Part shown: positions 48,648 to 57,532 of the stretch, piece by piece
Layout of the letters: each line of letters opens with the position of its first letter
Numbering within the stretch: position 1 is the first letter of the stretch
DNA from: JBDTDV01 sp039922875
GTDB lineage: Bacteria > Actinomycetota > Actinomycetes > Actinomycetales > Microbacteriaceae
Length of the DNA stretch: 64,000 bases
Direction: 5' to 3'
NCBI GenBank assembly: GCA_039922875.1
Contig: JBDTDV010000067.1
Location: forward strand, 1-64,000
Made by a program: the position numbers and the translations under genes
The notes under the pieces: model-generated
Database searches by the model: none
The model's input: the letters and a program-made list of their open reading frames with translations, nothing else
Told to the model about the DNA's origin: nothing

Positions 48648-49865
48648 GTGACGCTCCGCACCCTCGAATCGCTCGGCTCCCTGGCCGGGGCTCGCGTCGT
48701 CATCCGATGTGATCTCAATGTTCCGTTGCGCGACGGCAAGATCGCCGATGACGGCCGGATCCGCGCCTCGCTGCCGACGCTCAACGCCGTGATCAACCAG
48801 GGTGCCAAGGTGATCATTGTTTCGCACCTCGGCCGCCCCGGTGGTTCCCCAGACTCCCAATACAGTCTGCAACCGGTCGCCCAACGCCTCAGCGAGCTCC
48901 TAGGCAAACCGGTGACCTTCGCCAGCGACACGATCGGGCAGGGTGCGAAGGATGCCGTGGCAGGGCTGACCGACGGCGAGGTCGCCCTCCTGGAGAACCT
49001 CAGGTTCAACGCGGGGGAGACCAGCAAGGACGCTGCCGAGCGCGCCGCGTTTGCCGGAAAGCTCGCGGCGTTCGGCGATGTGTTCGTCTCGGACGGATTC
49101 GGGGTCGTGCACCGCAAGCAGGCTAGTGTCTATGAGCTCGCCAAGGAGCTCCCGAGCGCCGCAGGGGAACTCATCGCGACCGAACTGGACGTCCTGGAGC
49201 GCCTGACCCGGAACCCGGACCGGCCGTACACGGTCGCGCTGGGTGGCTCAAAGGTCTCCGACAAGCTCGGAGTCATCGACCACCTGCTGCCGCGGGTCGA
49301 CACCCTGCTGATCGGCGGTGGAATGCTGTTCACCTTCCTGGCTGCCCAGGGCTTGTCGGTCGGCTCCAGCCTGCTTGAAGAAGACCAGCTGGATATCGTT
49401 CGGGAGTATTTGGGCCGCGCCGACGATCTCGGCGTGAACATCATCCTGCCGACCGATGTCGTCGTCGCATCATCATTCGACGCCGCGGCAGAGCATCAGG
49501 TGTGCGCCGCGGACGCGATCGAGGACACCCCGTGGGGTTCCGCGGGCATGGGACTGGATATCGGCCCGGCTACCGGCGCCCGCTTCGCCGAGGTGATTTC
49601 GGCATCCCACACGGTGTTCTGGAACGGGCCGATGGGCGTCTTCGAACTCGCACCGTTCGCTGAGGGTACCCGGGTTGTCGCCGATGCACTGACCGCCGTC
49701 GACGGTCTCGCGGTGGTCGGCGGTGGCGATTCAGCCGCGGCAGTGCATGCGTTGGGCTTCTCAGATGACCAGTTCGGTCACATCTCTACTGGCGGCGGTG
49801 CCAGCCTCGAGTTTCTCGAAGGCAAGCGCCTGCCCGGATTGGAAGTACTCGGATGGCAGCAGTGA
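48648..49865 (+). CDS. pgk: Phosphoglycerate kinase
   Basis: This enzyme makes ATP from 1,3-bisphosphoglycerate. It has 405 residues. Motifs: VVIRCDLNVPLRDGKI, SHLGRPGGSPD, LLENLRFNAGE, the ADP site ALGGSKVSDKLGVI, and FWNGPMGVFE and VVGGGDSAAAVHALG near the C terminus, plus the final STGGGASLEFLEG. The GTG start at 48648 is 10 bp after gap. Its last 13 nt overlap tpiA if tpiA starts at ATG 49853. Confidence 0.98.
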   Translation: MTLRTLESLGSLAGARVVIRCDLNVPLRDGKIADDGRIRASLPTLNAVINQGAKVIIVSHLGRPGGSPDSQYSLQPVAQRLSELLGKPVTFASDTIGQGAKDAVAGLTDGEVALLENLRFNAGETSKDAAERAAFAGKLAAFGDVFVSDGFGVVHRKQASVYELAKELPSAAGELIATELDVLERLTRNPDRPYTVALGGSKVSDKLGVIDHLLPRVDTLLIGGGMLFTFLAAQGLSVGSSLLEEDQLDIVREYLGRADDLGVNIILPTDVVVASSFDAAAEHQVCAADAIEDTPWGSAGMGLDIGPATGARFAEVISASHTVFWNGPMGVFELAPFAEGTRVVADALTAVDGLAVVGGGDSAAAVHALGFSDDQFGHISTGGGASLEFLEGKRLPGLEVLGWQQ

Positions 49866-50644
49866 GCCGCATCCCGCTGATCGCCGGCAACTGGAAGATG
49901 AATCTCGATCATCTGCAGGCGATCGCCTTCGTGCAGAAGCTGGCCTGGACTCTGAAGGAGGCCCGGCACGACGTCGGAGCCGTCGAGGTGGCGGTATTCC
50001 CTCCGTTTACCGACATCCGGTCCGTGCAGACGTTGGTCTCGGCGGACCGGCTGCCGATCACCTTCGGCGCTCAGGATGTCTCCGCGCACGCCTCCGGCGC
50101 ATTCACCGGCGAGATTTCCGCCGCCTTCCTGGCGAAGCTGGAATGCCGATACGTCATCGTCGGGCATTCCGAGCGCCGGACTATGCACGGCGAGAGTGAT
50201 CAGCAGGTCGCGGAGAAGGCCGCCGCGGCGTTGTCCCACGGCGTGATCCCGGTGGTCTGCGTAGGCGAGAGTGCCGTGGACCGTGACGAGCACGGGCCCA
50301 GCGCCGTCCCAATGGCACAGCTGCGGGCATCGCTGTCCGGTATTGCCGCCGATGCCGAGATCGTGGTGGCCTACGAGCCGATCTGGGCGATCGGTTCAGG
50401 CCAACCGGCGACCCCGGAGCAGGCTGAGGAGGTCGCGGTCGCCCTTCGGGGGGTGCTGGTCGAGGTGCTTGGCGACGACGCTGCACGACAGACCCGAATT
50501 CTGTACGGTGGTTCGGTCAAGGCTGCGAATATCGCGGCATTCATGCGGGAGCCCAATCTGGATGGCGCCCTGGTCGGCGGGGCTAGCCTGGACGTGGCGG
50601 AGTTCGCCAGCATCGTGCGTTATCAACAACACGTCGGCCGCTAG
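49853..50644 (+). CDS. tpiA: Triosephosphate isomerase
   Basis: This enzyme interconverts dihydroxyacetone phosphate and glyceraldehyde-3-phosphate. It has 263 residues. Catalytic residues are Lys15 in AGNWKMN, His in VIVGHSERR and Glu in VAYEPIWAIGSG; the phosphate-binding loop is YGGSVKAANIAAFM. Two starts are possible: ATG 49853, with GGAAG 8 nt upstream, or GTG 49862, which would give a 4-nt GTGA overlap with the pgk stop. The first is used here. It completes the gap-pgk-tpiA set. Confidence 0.97.
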   Translation: MAAVSRIPLIAGNWKMNLDHLQAIAFVQKLAWTLKEARHDVGAVEVAVFPPFTDIRSVQTLVSADRLPITFGAQDVSAHASGAFTGEISAAFLAKLECRYVIVGHSERRTMHGESDQQVAEKAAAALSHGVIPVVCVGESAVDRDEHGPSAVPMAQLRASLSGIAADAEIVVAYEPIWAIGSGQPATPEQAEEVAVALRGVLVEVLGDDAARQTRILYGGSVKAANIAAFMREPNLDGALVGGASLDVAEFASIVRYQQHVGR

Positions 50645-50673
50645 CCCTGGGGGTCACGTCGCCGCCAGCAAGC

Positions 50674-50679
50674 TATAAT
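50674..50679 (+). promoter_or_regulatory. Consensus -10 box (TATAAT) upstream of secG
   Basis: This is a perfect TATAAT in a GC-rich region, 30 bp after the tpiA stop. GGTCAC (50652-50657) is a weak -35 candidate with a 16-nt spacer. The start near 50686 would give a leader of about 49 nt containing a short ORF. Confidence 0.55.
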
Positions 50680-50712
50680 TGTCTGGGTCCGTGCGTTCTT
50701 GGGGGAAGCACC

Positions 50713-50748
50713 ATGGAAATTCGAAAGGTAACTAGTGCAAATTCTTGA
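50713..50748 (+). other. Short leader ORF overlapping the secG start
   Basis: An ATG at 50713 with GGGGGAA a few bases upstream opens an 11-codon frame (MEIRKVTSANS) that ends in TGA at 50746-50748, 14 nt inside secG in a different frame. The secG ribosome site GAAAGG lies within it. It could couple or modulate secG translation; it may also be chance. Confidence 0.4.
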
Positions 50749-50986
50749 CGTCGTGTTGCAGGTGTTGCTCGGCATCACGAGCCTCCTGATCACCCTGTTG
50801 ATTCTGTTGCACAAGGGTCGCGGTGGCGGTCTGTCGGACATGTTCGGCGGCGGTACCACGTCCAACCTCGGCGCTTCAGGGGTGGCGGAGCGGAACTTGA
50901 ACCGCATCACCATCATTCTCGGGCTGATCTGGCTCGTCTGTATCGTCATGCTTGGACTCATCACCAAATTCAGTGCTGGTTCATAG
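50735..50986 (+). CDS. secG: Preprotein translocase subunit SecG
   Basis: This is an 83-residue inner-membrane subunit of the SecYEG channel. Two transmembrane helices are visible (about residues 4-25 and 58-78), with the conserved loop HKGRGGGLSDMFGGGTTSNLGASGVAERNLNRIT, read in two parts, between them. The GTG start at 50735 has GAAAGG 6 nt upstream. It lies next to tpiA and rbpA, as in many actinobacteria. A consensus TATAAT upstream suggests its own strong promoter apart from the glycolysis operon. Confidence 0.95.
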   Translation: MQILDVVLQVLLGITSLLITLLILLHKGRGGGLSDMFGGGTTSNLGASGVAERNLNRITIILGLIWLVCIVMLGLITKFSAGS

Positions 50987-50994
50987 GAGGACTC

Positions 50995-51363
50995 ATGGCA
51001 TCCGGAGGAAGCGCCATTCGTGGTTCGCGCGTTGGCGCGGGCCCGATGGGAGAGCAGGATCGCGGCTATCACGCGGAACGGGTCTCGATCTCATACTGGG
51101 ACGCGCTCGGCAACGAGACGGTGCGGTATTTTGCGGCGAACCTGCCGGACGAGGAAATCCCCGAGACCATCGACTCCCCGCAGTCTGGGCTCCCGGCCGG
51201 CCGGGACAAGGAGAACCCGCCCGCCCTGACCAAGCTCGAGCCGTACAAGACTCATCTCGCCTACGTCAAAGAGCGTCGCACCGAAGACGAGGCTAAGCAG
51301 CTACTAGACGACGCTTTGACTCAGTTGCGCACCCGTCGGGGCAAGCTCACCCCGACAAACTAG
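50995..51363 (+). CDS. rbpA: RNA polymerase-binding protein RbpA
   Basis: RbpA binds RNA polymerase and group 1/2 sigma factors and stabilises open promoter complexes in actinobacteria. The protein has 122 residues: an N-terminal tail with AIRGSRVGAGPMGE, a core domain (VSISYWDALGNETVRYFAANLP), a basic linker, and a C-terminal sigma-interaction helix (THLAYVKERRTEDEAKQLLDDAL, read in two parts). It contains no cysteine at all, so the zinc site known from Streptomyces RbpA is missing, as in some other actinobacteria. The ATG lies 8 bp after secG, with AGGAGG upstream. It converges with pgl across 86 bp. Confidence 0.93.
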   Translation: MASGGSAIRGSRVGAGPMGEQDRGYHAERVSISYWDALGNETVRYFAANLPDEEIPETIDSPQSGLPAGRDKENPPALTKLEPYKTHLAYVKERRTEDEAKQLLDDALTQLRTRRGKLTPTN

Positions 51364-51449
51364 GCAGGGCCTTCCCCGGGGCGCAGGGTCACTGCCGCAA
51401 CCTCGGTCTGGACCTCACCCACTCTACGAGTGCGACCGGCTTGCCGAGC

Positions 51450-52220
51450 TCAGTAACTCTGGCTGATCAAGGCTTCCGGCACCTCTGCCGCGGCGGCACC
51501 GTCGACGAAGAAGACGGTGCGCTTGCGGCCCTTCGCGCCAGCCACTGGAACATCGCGGTAGTTCGCGCCGGCCAAAGCCAGGCCGAGCGCTGACGCCTTA
51601 TCGGTTCCGGCCAGTACCAGCCAGATCCTGGTCGACGAATTCAACACCGGTCGGGTCAGGCTGATCCGCTCCGAGGGCGGCTTCGGCGAGTCCCGAACGG
51701 CAATCACCGACGCCTGCGTCTGTGTGATGCCGCTCAGTTCCGGAAACAATGAGGCAATGTGTCCGTCCGGGCCGACGCCGAGGAAGGTGATGTCGAGCCG
51801 GGGGGTCGCAGCGCCCGCGCTGGCGTTGGCGGCGAGTTCTTGGGCATAGGACGCGGCGGCAGCATCCAGATCCATCCCGTCATCCGACGCCGGCATGGCG
51901 TGAATGTTGGCTTCGGGGATCGTGATCTGGTCGAGCAGCGCCTGGCGAGCCTGCCGCTCGTTTCGGTCGGGGTCCTCGCGCGGCACCCAGCGCTCGTCTC
52001 CCCACCAGAACTGAACCTTCGACCAATCGACGGTGTCTCTAGCCGGCGACACGTTGATCGCCGCGAGTACCGCCGACCCCATCGTCCCCCCGGTGAGGAC
52101 CACGTTCGCAACGCCCTGCTCATGGATCAGGTCAACGGTTTTGGTGATGAACCGCGCGGCGACCGAACCGGCAAGCGCATGCCTATCTGCGTGGACCAGG
52201 ACTCGCCGTTCGTTCGTCAT
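51450..52220 (-). CDS. pgl: 6-phosphogluconolactonase
   Basis: This enzyme hydrolyses 6-phosphogluconolactone in the oxidative pentose phosphate pathway. It has 256 residues of the DevB/NagB-like fold. Motifs are NVVLTGGTMGSAVLAAI, FWWGDERWVPREDPDRN and DITFLGVGPDGHIASLFP. It starts by ATGA overlap with the opcA stop (52217-52220), so it is translationally coupled. It is the last gene of the operon tkt-tal-pgi-zwf-opcA-pgl. A small CACTC/GAGTG stem (51420-51432) lies in the 86-bp convergent gap with rbpA and may serve both transcripts. Confidence 0.95.
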   Translation of the reverse strand: MTNERRVLVHADRHALAGSVAARFITKTVDLIHEQGVANVVLTGGTMGSAVLAAINVSPARDTVDWSKVQFWWGDERWVPREDPDRNERQARQALLDQITIPEANIHAMPASDDGMDLDAAAASYAQELAANASAGAATPRLDITFLGVGPDGHIASLFPELSGITQTQASVIAVRDSPKPPSERISLTRPVLNSSTRIWLVLAGTDKASALGLALAGANYRDVPVAGAKGRKRTVFFVDGAAAAEVPEALISQSY

Positions 52221-53188
52221 TGCGTGCTGACCGCCCCTTCGATGGCATCCTCGAGCTGATCCAGCCCGTGTGAGATCACCTCGCCATACAGATCATCCGG
52301 ATCCAGCCTACGCAGTTCTTCGGCCAAACAGTCGCGGAGGCTGCGGCGCGGCAGCGACAGGTCGTGGGTCGGCTGGTTCGGCTGAATCAGGGTGGCGATG
52401 TTCGGAATGGAGCGCTCGAGCTCGATCAGACCGGACTCGCGCATGAGCCGGACCCCGTGGATGCCGCTGGAACCGGTGCCTCGGCTGGTCAGATCGCGGC
52501 GGGCCGGAACCTGCAGTTGCAGTTGAAGCCACGCCGCCAGGAGCACCGTAGAGGGGGAGTCGGCGGCGCCGGATACTTCCACCTCGGTGATCGGCTGGTA
52601 CGGCGGCTGATCCAGAACCGCGGCCAGTTGGGCCCGCCACAGCGTCAACCTGGTCCAGGAAAAGTCGGTATCGCCCGGGGCATAGGTCTTTGACAGGTGC
52701 CGGAGTGCCGCGTGCGGGTCGGCCTGGGTCGACGCGTCGGTGATCCTCCTGGTGGCGATCCTGCCCAGCGGGCACTGCGACACCACGTCCGGCGCCAAGC
52801 CGGGCCACCACGCGACCACCGGAGCGTCTGGCAGCAGTAACGGCGTGACCAGTCCCTCCTCGTCGCTTGCGGTCTCGCCATACGCCTTGAGCATGATGAC
52901 CTCGCTCGCGCCGGCATCGCCGCCGACCCGGATCTGGCCATCCAGTCGACCGGTTCCGGTCAACGGGGCCTCGGCATCCGGGTCTGCGGTGGAGACCACT
53001 ATCACCCGCATCGGATGCTCGCGGGAGGCATCGTTGGCCGCTTCGATGGCCTCCTCTTCTTGGCCGAGCGAGGTCGCGATCACCAGTGTGAGAACTCGTC
53101 CCAAGGCGACCGCTCCGCCCTCCTGACGAATCTTCACCAGGGTCTTGGCGACCTTGCTCGTCGTAGTGTTGGGCAGATCGACAATCAT
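52217..53188 (-). CDS. opcA: Glucose-6-phosphate dehydrogenase assembly protein OpcA
   Basis: OpcA is needed for assembly and redox-linked activation of glucose-6-phosphate dehydrogenase in actinobacteria and cyanobacteria. It has 323 residues. Recognisable parts are the N-terminal VIATSLGQEEEAIEAAN block, VVAWWPGLAPD, and the C-terminal WLQLQLQVPA region. The start overlaps the zwf stop by 4 nt (ATGA), with TGGAGGCG upstream as ribosome site, and its own stop overlaps pgl. Strict co-production with Zwf is consistent with its assembly role. Confidence 0.95.
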   Translation of the reverse strand: MIVDLPNTTTSKVAKTLVKIRQEGGAVALGRVLTLVIATSLGQEEEAIEAANDASREHPMRVIVVSTADPDAEAPLTGTGRLDGQIRVGGDAGASEVIMLKAYGETASDEEGLVTPLLLPDAPVVAWWPGLAPDVVSQCPLGRIATRRITDASTQADPHAALRHLSKTYAPGDTDFSWTRLTLWRAQLAAVLDQPPYQPITEVEVSGAADSPSTVLLAAWLQLQLQVPARRDLTSRGTGSSGIHGVRLMRESGLIELERSIPNIATLIQPNQPTHDLSLPRRSLRDCLAEELRRLDPDDLYGEVISHGLDQLEDAIEGAVSTQ

Positions 53189-54726
53189 GGTCGCCTCCAG
53201 GTTCGGCCGTCGCGGGCCAATAGGTCGTCGGCGGAGCTGGGCCCCCAGGTTCCGGGGCGGTATTGCTCCGGTTGCCCTTGAGTCGCCCAGAATCTCTCGA
53301 TCGGGTCGAGGATCTTCCAGGAGAGCTCGACTTCTTCATGCCGGGGGAACAGCGGCGGGTCACCGAGCAGTACATCGAGAATCAGTCGCTCATAGGCTTC
53401 CGGGCTGGCTTCGGTGAACGCGTGCCCGTAGCCGAAGTCCATCGTCACGTCGCGCACCTGCATCGTCGCGCCGGGCACTTTGGAACCGAAACGGATGGTG
53501 ACCCCCTCGTCGGGCTGGACCCGGATGACCAGGGCGTTCTGGCCGAGGGCAGACGTCTGGCCCTGCCCGAACAACTGTTGCGGGGCTCGTTTGAACACGA
53601 CCGCGATCTCGGTCACCCGGCGGCCCAGTCGCTTGCCCGCCCGGAGATAAAACGGCACGCCTGCCCAGCGTCTAGTACCGATTTCCAGGCGCATCGCAGC
53701 GTACGTCTCGGTGGTGGAATCCGGGTTCATCCCATCTTCGTGGAGGAAGCCGAGGACCTTCTCCCCACCCTGCCAGCCGCTGGAGTACTGCCCGCGAGCT
53801 GTGCCGGCGGCCAGATCTTGAGGCAACTTGATCGCCCGGAGGATCTTCTCCTTCTCGGCGCGCAAATCCGACGCGTTGAACGCGATCGGCTCTTCCATCG
53901 CGGTCAGCGCCAACAGCTGAAGCAGATGATTTTGGATGACGTCTCTGGCCGCCCCGATCCCGTCGTAATAGCCCGCCCGGCCGCCGACTCCGATGTCCTC
54001 AGCCATCGTGATCTGGACGTGATCGACATAGTTCGTGTTCCAAATCGGCTCGTAGAGCTGGTTCGCAAAACGCAGTGCCAGGATGTTCTGCACCGTCTCC
54101 TTGCCCAGGTAGTGGTCGATGCGGAACACCGAGTCCGGAGGGAACACCGACTCCACGACGTTGTTCAGTTCCCGTGCCGAGGCCAGATCGCTGCCGAAGG
54201 GCTTTTCGATGACCACCCGGCGCCAGCGGCCGTTCTCCTGGTCGGCGAGCCCGGAGTGGCGCAGTTGCTCGGTGACCAGCGGAAACGACTTCGGCGGGAT
54301 CGACAGGTAGAACGCGTGGTTTCCCATGGTCCCGCGATCCCGGTCCAGCGCGTGCACGGTCTCTTTGAGCCGCTGGAACGCTGCGGCATCATCGAACTCA
54401 CCGGGTACAAAACGGATGCCCTGGGCCAGTTGCTGCCAGACATCATCGCGGAAGTCGGTGCGAGCGTACTGCTTGACCGCGTCGTGGACCACCTTCTCGA
54501 AGTCCTGGTCCGCCCAATCCCGCCTGGCGAACCCGACGAGTGCGAACCCGGGTGGTAGCAGACCACGATTGGCCAGATCGTACACCGCGGGCATCAGCTT
54601 CTTGCGGGAGAGGTCACCGGTCACTCCGAAGATGATCAACGCACTCGGCCCAGCGATTCGGTTCAGCCGACGATCGGACGGCAACCGCAGCGGGTTGAAG
54701 TCCTTGCTGATTTGCACCGGTGACAT
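53185..54726 (-). CDS. zwf: Glucose-6-phosphate 1-dehydrogenase
   Basis: This enzyme oxidises glucose-6-phosphate with NADP, the entry step of the pentose phosphate pathway. It has 513 residues. The N-terminal NADP site is LIIFGVTGDLSRKKLMPAVYDLA, read in two parts; the active-site motif RIDHYLGKE and VIEKPFGSDLASAREL are intact. The ATG at 54726 has AAAGGAG at 5-nt spacing, a strong ribosome site. The gene lies 23 bp after pgi and overlaps opcA by 4 nt. Confidence 0.98.
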   Translation of the reverse strand: MSPVQISKDFNPLRLPSDRRLNRIAGPSALIIFGVTGDLSRKKLMPAVYDLANRGLLPPGFALVGFARRDWADQDFEKVVHDAVKQYARTDFRDDVWQQLAQGIRFVPGEFDDAAAFQRLKETVHALDRDRGTMGNHAFYLSIPPKSFPLVTEQLRHSGLADQENGRWRRVVIEKPFGSDLASARELNNVVESVFPPDSVFRIDHYLGKETVQNILALRFANQLYEPIWNTNYVDHVQITMAEDIGVGGRAGYYDGIGAARDVIQNHLLQLLALTAMEEPIAFNASDLRAEKEKILRAIKLPQDLAAGTARGQYSSGWQGGEKVLGFLHEDGMNPDSTTETYAAMRLEIGTRRWAGVPFYLRAGKRLGRRVTEIAVVFKRAPQQLFGQGQTSALGQNALVIRVQPDEGVTIRFGSKVPGATMQVRDVTMDFGYGHAFTEASPEAYERLILDVLLGDPPLFPRHEEVELSWKILDPIERFWATQGQPEQYRPGTWGPSSADDLLARDGRTWRRP

Positions 54727-54749
54727 GCAGCTCCTTTAAGGATGAATGC

Positions 54750-56369
54750 TTAGTTGAACGCGCTGAACAGTGCGACGAGGTCGTTCGCCGGGTCGGTGAG
54801 GTTGAGGGTCAGCACCGGGCGGCCATGGTCCGCGAGAACACTCGCGTCTCCGGAGGCCTGTGCCTGGATCAGTTGACCAAACGTGAATGGGCGATCCGGG
54901 ATCTCCAGGTCTGCGGCGGCGTCCTCGGTAATCTGCAAAAAGACCCCCGCCGCCGGCCCGCCCTTGTGGAACTGCCCGGTGGAGTGCAGGAAGCGTGGCC
55001 CCCATCCGAATGTCACCGGTCGCCTCGCCTTAGCAGCCAGCAGGTCCCGAAGTCCGGCAAGCTGCGGCAATGCCACCCGGTCGACGTACGCCTGAATGGC
55101 GACATAACCGTCCGGGCCGAGCTGGCCCAACAGCGCGTCCACCGCAGCCTCGATCGAGCCTGCGTTCTCGGCGCTCAGACCCAGTCCTGTGGTCGCACGT
55201 ACCTCGATGCCGTCTACGGCGAAGATCGGTGCGGTCGGTTCCGGCCGGGCGTCCAGCAATCCCCGGGTGGCTTCCTTGGCCGATTCGACGTCGGGCTGGT
55301 CGAACGGGTTGATGCCCAGAATGCGGCCGGCCACGGCCGTCGCGTACTCCCAGACCAGGAATTGCGCACCGAGAGATCCGCTGACCAAAATCTCGCCATC
55401 ATGCCTTGCTCCAGGAAGCAGATGATGGGCGCTGGCATCCTCGACGACCCGTACGATCTGCAGGTCCGGGAGATTCTCCTCCAGCTCGGGGGAGAGCGGG
55501 TCGAGGACGACCGGGAGCAGCCCGGTGCCCTGCTTCCCGGTGGACTCGGCGATCAACTGCTCCGCCCAGTCCGCGAAACCAACGATGTGGGTACCGTCCG
55601 AAACGATGCCCAGCTTGTCCTTGAGCGGTTTGGTATCGGCGATGGCGGCGCCCAGGATCAGGCCAGGGTTCGTCTCGTCGTCGATGGAGAGTTCCAGCGA
55701 GATGGTCTCCGCTTCGCGGAGCAGCTCATCTATGTCAACACCGGCGAGGCCGGAGGGGACCAGGCCGAACGCGGTCAAAGCGGAGTACCGGCCGCCCACG
55801 TCCGGATCCGCATTGAAGACGTGGTAGCCGGCAGCTCTGGCCGAGGTGTCCAGTGGTGAGCCGGGATCGGTGACCACCACGATGCGCTCGGCTGGGTCGA
55901 CGCCGATCTCGGTGAATGCCTTCTCGTACAGTCGGCGCTGGCTGTCAGTCTCCACGGTGGAGCCCGACTTGCTGGAGATCACGATCGCGCTGGTGGCCAG
56001 CCGGTCACTCAATGCGCTGCGCACCTGTCCGGGCGCGGTCGAGTCCAAGATGGTCAGCTCAACATGGGAGGTACGGGTGATCACCTCAGGGGCGAGCGAG
56101 GACCCGCCCATCCCGCCCAGCAGAACATGGTCGACTCCGGCGGTCCGGAGTGTGTCGCGCAGCGCGATGATCTCTGCAACCAGCGGTCGCGAATTCGCCA
56201 CCGCCTCGACCCAGCCGAGACGCTTTGCCGCTTCTCGCTCCGCGTCTTTTCCCCAGAGCGCGGGGTCAAGCCCGGTAATTCCGGATGCGACCAGGTCTGC
56301 TACCAGGGCCGGCATCAGCCGATCGACGGCCTCTTTCGGCGCGCCGCTTAGGTGAATTTTGAAGCTCAT
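54750..56369 (-). CDS. pgi: Glucose-6-phosphate isomerase
   Basis: This enzyme interconverts glucose-6-phosphate and fructose-6-phosphate. It has 539 residues, of the form encoded inside actinobacterial pentose phosphate operons. The sugar-phosphate-binding SIS motifs are visible: VLLGGMGGSSLAPEVI, VISSKSGSTVET and FNADPDVGGRYSALTAFGLV, the last read in two parts. Later segments include the catalytic region GIVSDGTHIVGFADWAEQL, read in two parts. The ATG overlaps the tal stop by 4 nt (56366-56369), so pgi is coupled to tal. Carrying pgi in this operon lets fructose-6-phosphate made by tal and tkt be recycled into glucose-6-phosphate. Confidence 0.95.
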   Translation of the reverse strand: MSFKIHLSGAPKEAVDRLMPALVADLVASGITGLDPALWGKDAEREAAKRLGWVEAVANSRPLVAEIIALRDTLRTAGVDHVLLGGMGGSSLAPEVITRTSHVELTILDSTAPGQVRSALSDRLATSAIVISSKSGSTVETDSQRRLYEKAFTEIGVDPAERIVVVTDPGSPLDTSARAAGYHVFNADPDVGGRYSALTAFGLVPSGLAGVDIDELLREAETISLELSIDDETNPGLILGAAIADTKPLKDKLGIVSDGTHIVGFADWAEQLIAESTGKQGTGLLPVVLDPLSPELEENLPDLQIVRVVEDASAHHLLPGARHDGEILVSGSLGAQFLVWEYATAVAGRILGINPFDQPDVESAKEATRGLLDARPEPTAPIFAVDGIEVRATTGLGLSAENAGSIEAAVDALLGQLGPDGYVAIQAYVDRVALPQLAGLRDLLAAKARRPVTFGWGPRFLHSTGQFHKGGPAAGVFLQITEDAAADLEIPDRPFTFGQLIQAQASGDASVLADHGRPVLTLNLTDPANDLVALFSAFN

Positions 56370-57484
56370 CGAGACGCGCCCTTCAACGCGGCCTCGACGC
56401 TGTCGCGCAACTCACCCCAGGAGACGATGAACTTATCGATGCCCTCCTTCTCGAGTAGTTCGGTGACCTCAGTGTACGAAACCCCCTGTGCATCGATCGC
56501 GTTCAGCAGATCATTCGCCGCGCCATAGGTACCCTGAACGGAGTTCTGCGGAATCACCGCATGGTCCTGGGTAGCCTCCAGAGTCTTGGCCGGCATGGTG
56601 TTGATGACTTCCGGGGCCACCAACTCGGTCACATAGAGCGTGTCGGGCAGGCTCGGGTCCTTGACTCCGGTCGATGCCCACAGCGGGCGCTGCTTATGCG
56701 CACCGGCCGCCAGCAATCCCTTGGCCCGCTCGGTAGCGAAGGCCTGCTCGTAGATCTCATACGCCAGTCGGGCGTTGGCGATCCCGGCTTTGCTTTTCAG
56801 CGCCAGGGCCTCTGTAGTGCCGATTGCGGTCAGTCGCTTATCGACCTCCGTGTCGACCCGAGACACGAAGAACGATGCGACCGAGTGGATGGTGGAGAGA
56901 TCTATGCCGGCAGCCTTGGCCTTCTCCAGCCCGGTGAGATACGCGTTGATGACCTGGCGATGCCGCTCGAGGCTGAAGATCAAGGTGACGTTGATACTGA
57001 TCCCGACCGCGGTGGACTCGGTGATCGCCTCAAGGCCGGCGACCGTCGCCGGAATCTTGATCATCGCGTTGCGCCGGTCGACCTTCTTCCACAGTCGCTT
57101 TGCGGCAGCAACGGTTCCTGCGGTGTCATGAGCCAGTCCGGGCTCTACCTCGATAGAGGCCCGCCCGTCGAAGCCACCGGATGCCTGGAACGCCGGCAGG
57201 AAAACATCGCAGGCGCTTGCGACATCTCTGGTGGTGATTTCGAAAATTGCGTCCGTGACGTCAGTGCCGGCTGCGGCCAGTTCGCGGACCTGCTGGTCGT
57301 ATGCTGCGCCGTTGGCCAGCGCCTTGGCGAAGATGGTCGGATTGGATGTCACCCCGACGACATTTCGCTCGTCGACGAGCTTCTGCAGGCCTCCAGTGGA
57401 CAGGAGTTCCCGGGACAGATCATCGAGCCAGATGCTCACCCCTGCCTCAGCCAGTTGCGCGGTGGGTGTTGTTGCTGCGGTCAT
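56366..57484 (-). CDS. tal: Transaldolase
   Basis: This enzyme transfers a dihydroxyacetone unit in the non-oxidative pentose phosphate pathway. It has 372 residues, the actinobacterial type. The Schiff-base lysine is in NAMIKIPATVAGLEAI; other motifs are SNPTIFAKAL, SINVTLIFSLERH and ASFFVSRVDTEVDKRL. The ATG at 57484 is preceded by GAGGAG and gives MTAATTPTAQLAEAGVSIW; the longer open frame is rejected. The 48-bp gap to tkt is the largest inside the operon apart from the promoter. The stop overlaps pgi. Confidence 0.96.
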   Translation of the reverse strand: MTAATTPTAQLAEAGVSIWLDDLSRELLSTGGLQKLVDERNVVGVTSNPTIFAKALANGAAYDQQVRELAAAGTDVTDAIFEITTRDVASACDVFLPAFQASGGFDGRASIEVEPGLAHDTAGTVAAAKRLWKKVDRRNAMIKIPATVAGLEAITESTAVGISINVTLIFSLERHRQVINAYLTGLEKAKAAGIDLSTIHSVASFFVSRVDTEVDKRLTAIGTTEALALKSKAGIANARLAYEIYEQAFATERAKGLLAAGAHKQRPLWASTGVKDPSLPDTLYVTELVAPEVINTMPAKTLEATQDHAVIPQNSVQGTYGAANDLLNAIDAQGVSYTEVTELLEKEGIDKFIVSWGELRDSVEAALKGASR

Positions 57485-57532
57485 ATTGTTCTCCTCTGGA
57501 AAATCTTCGTCTGCACTTGATCTCTGCAACGC

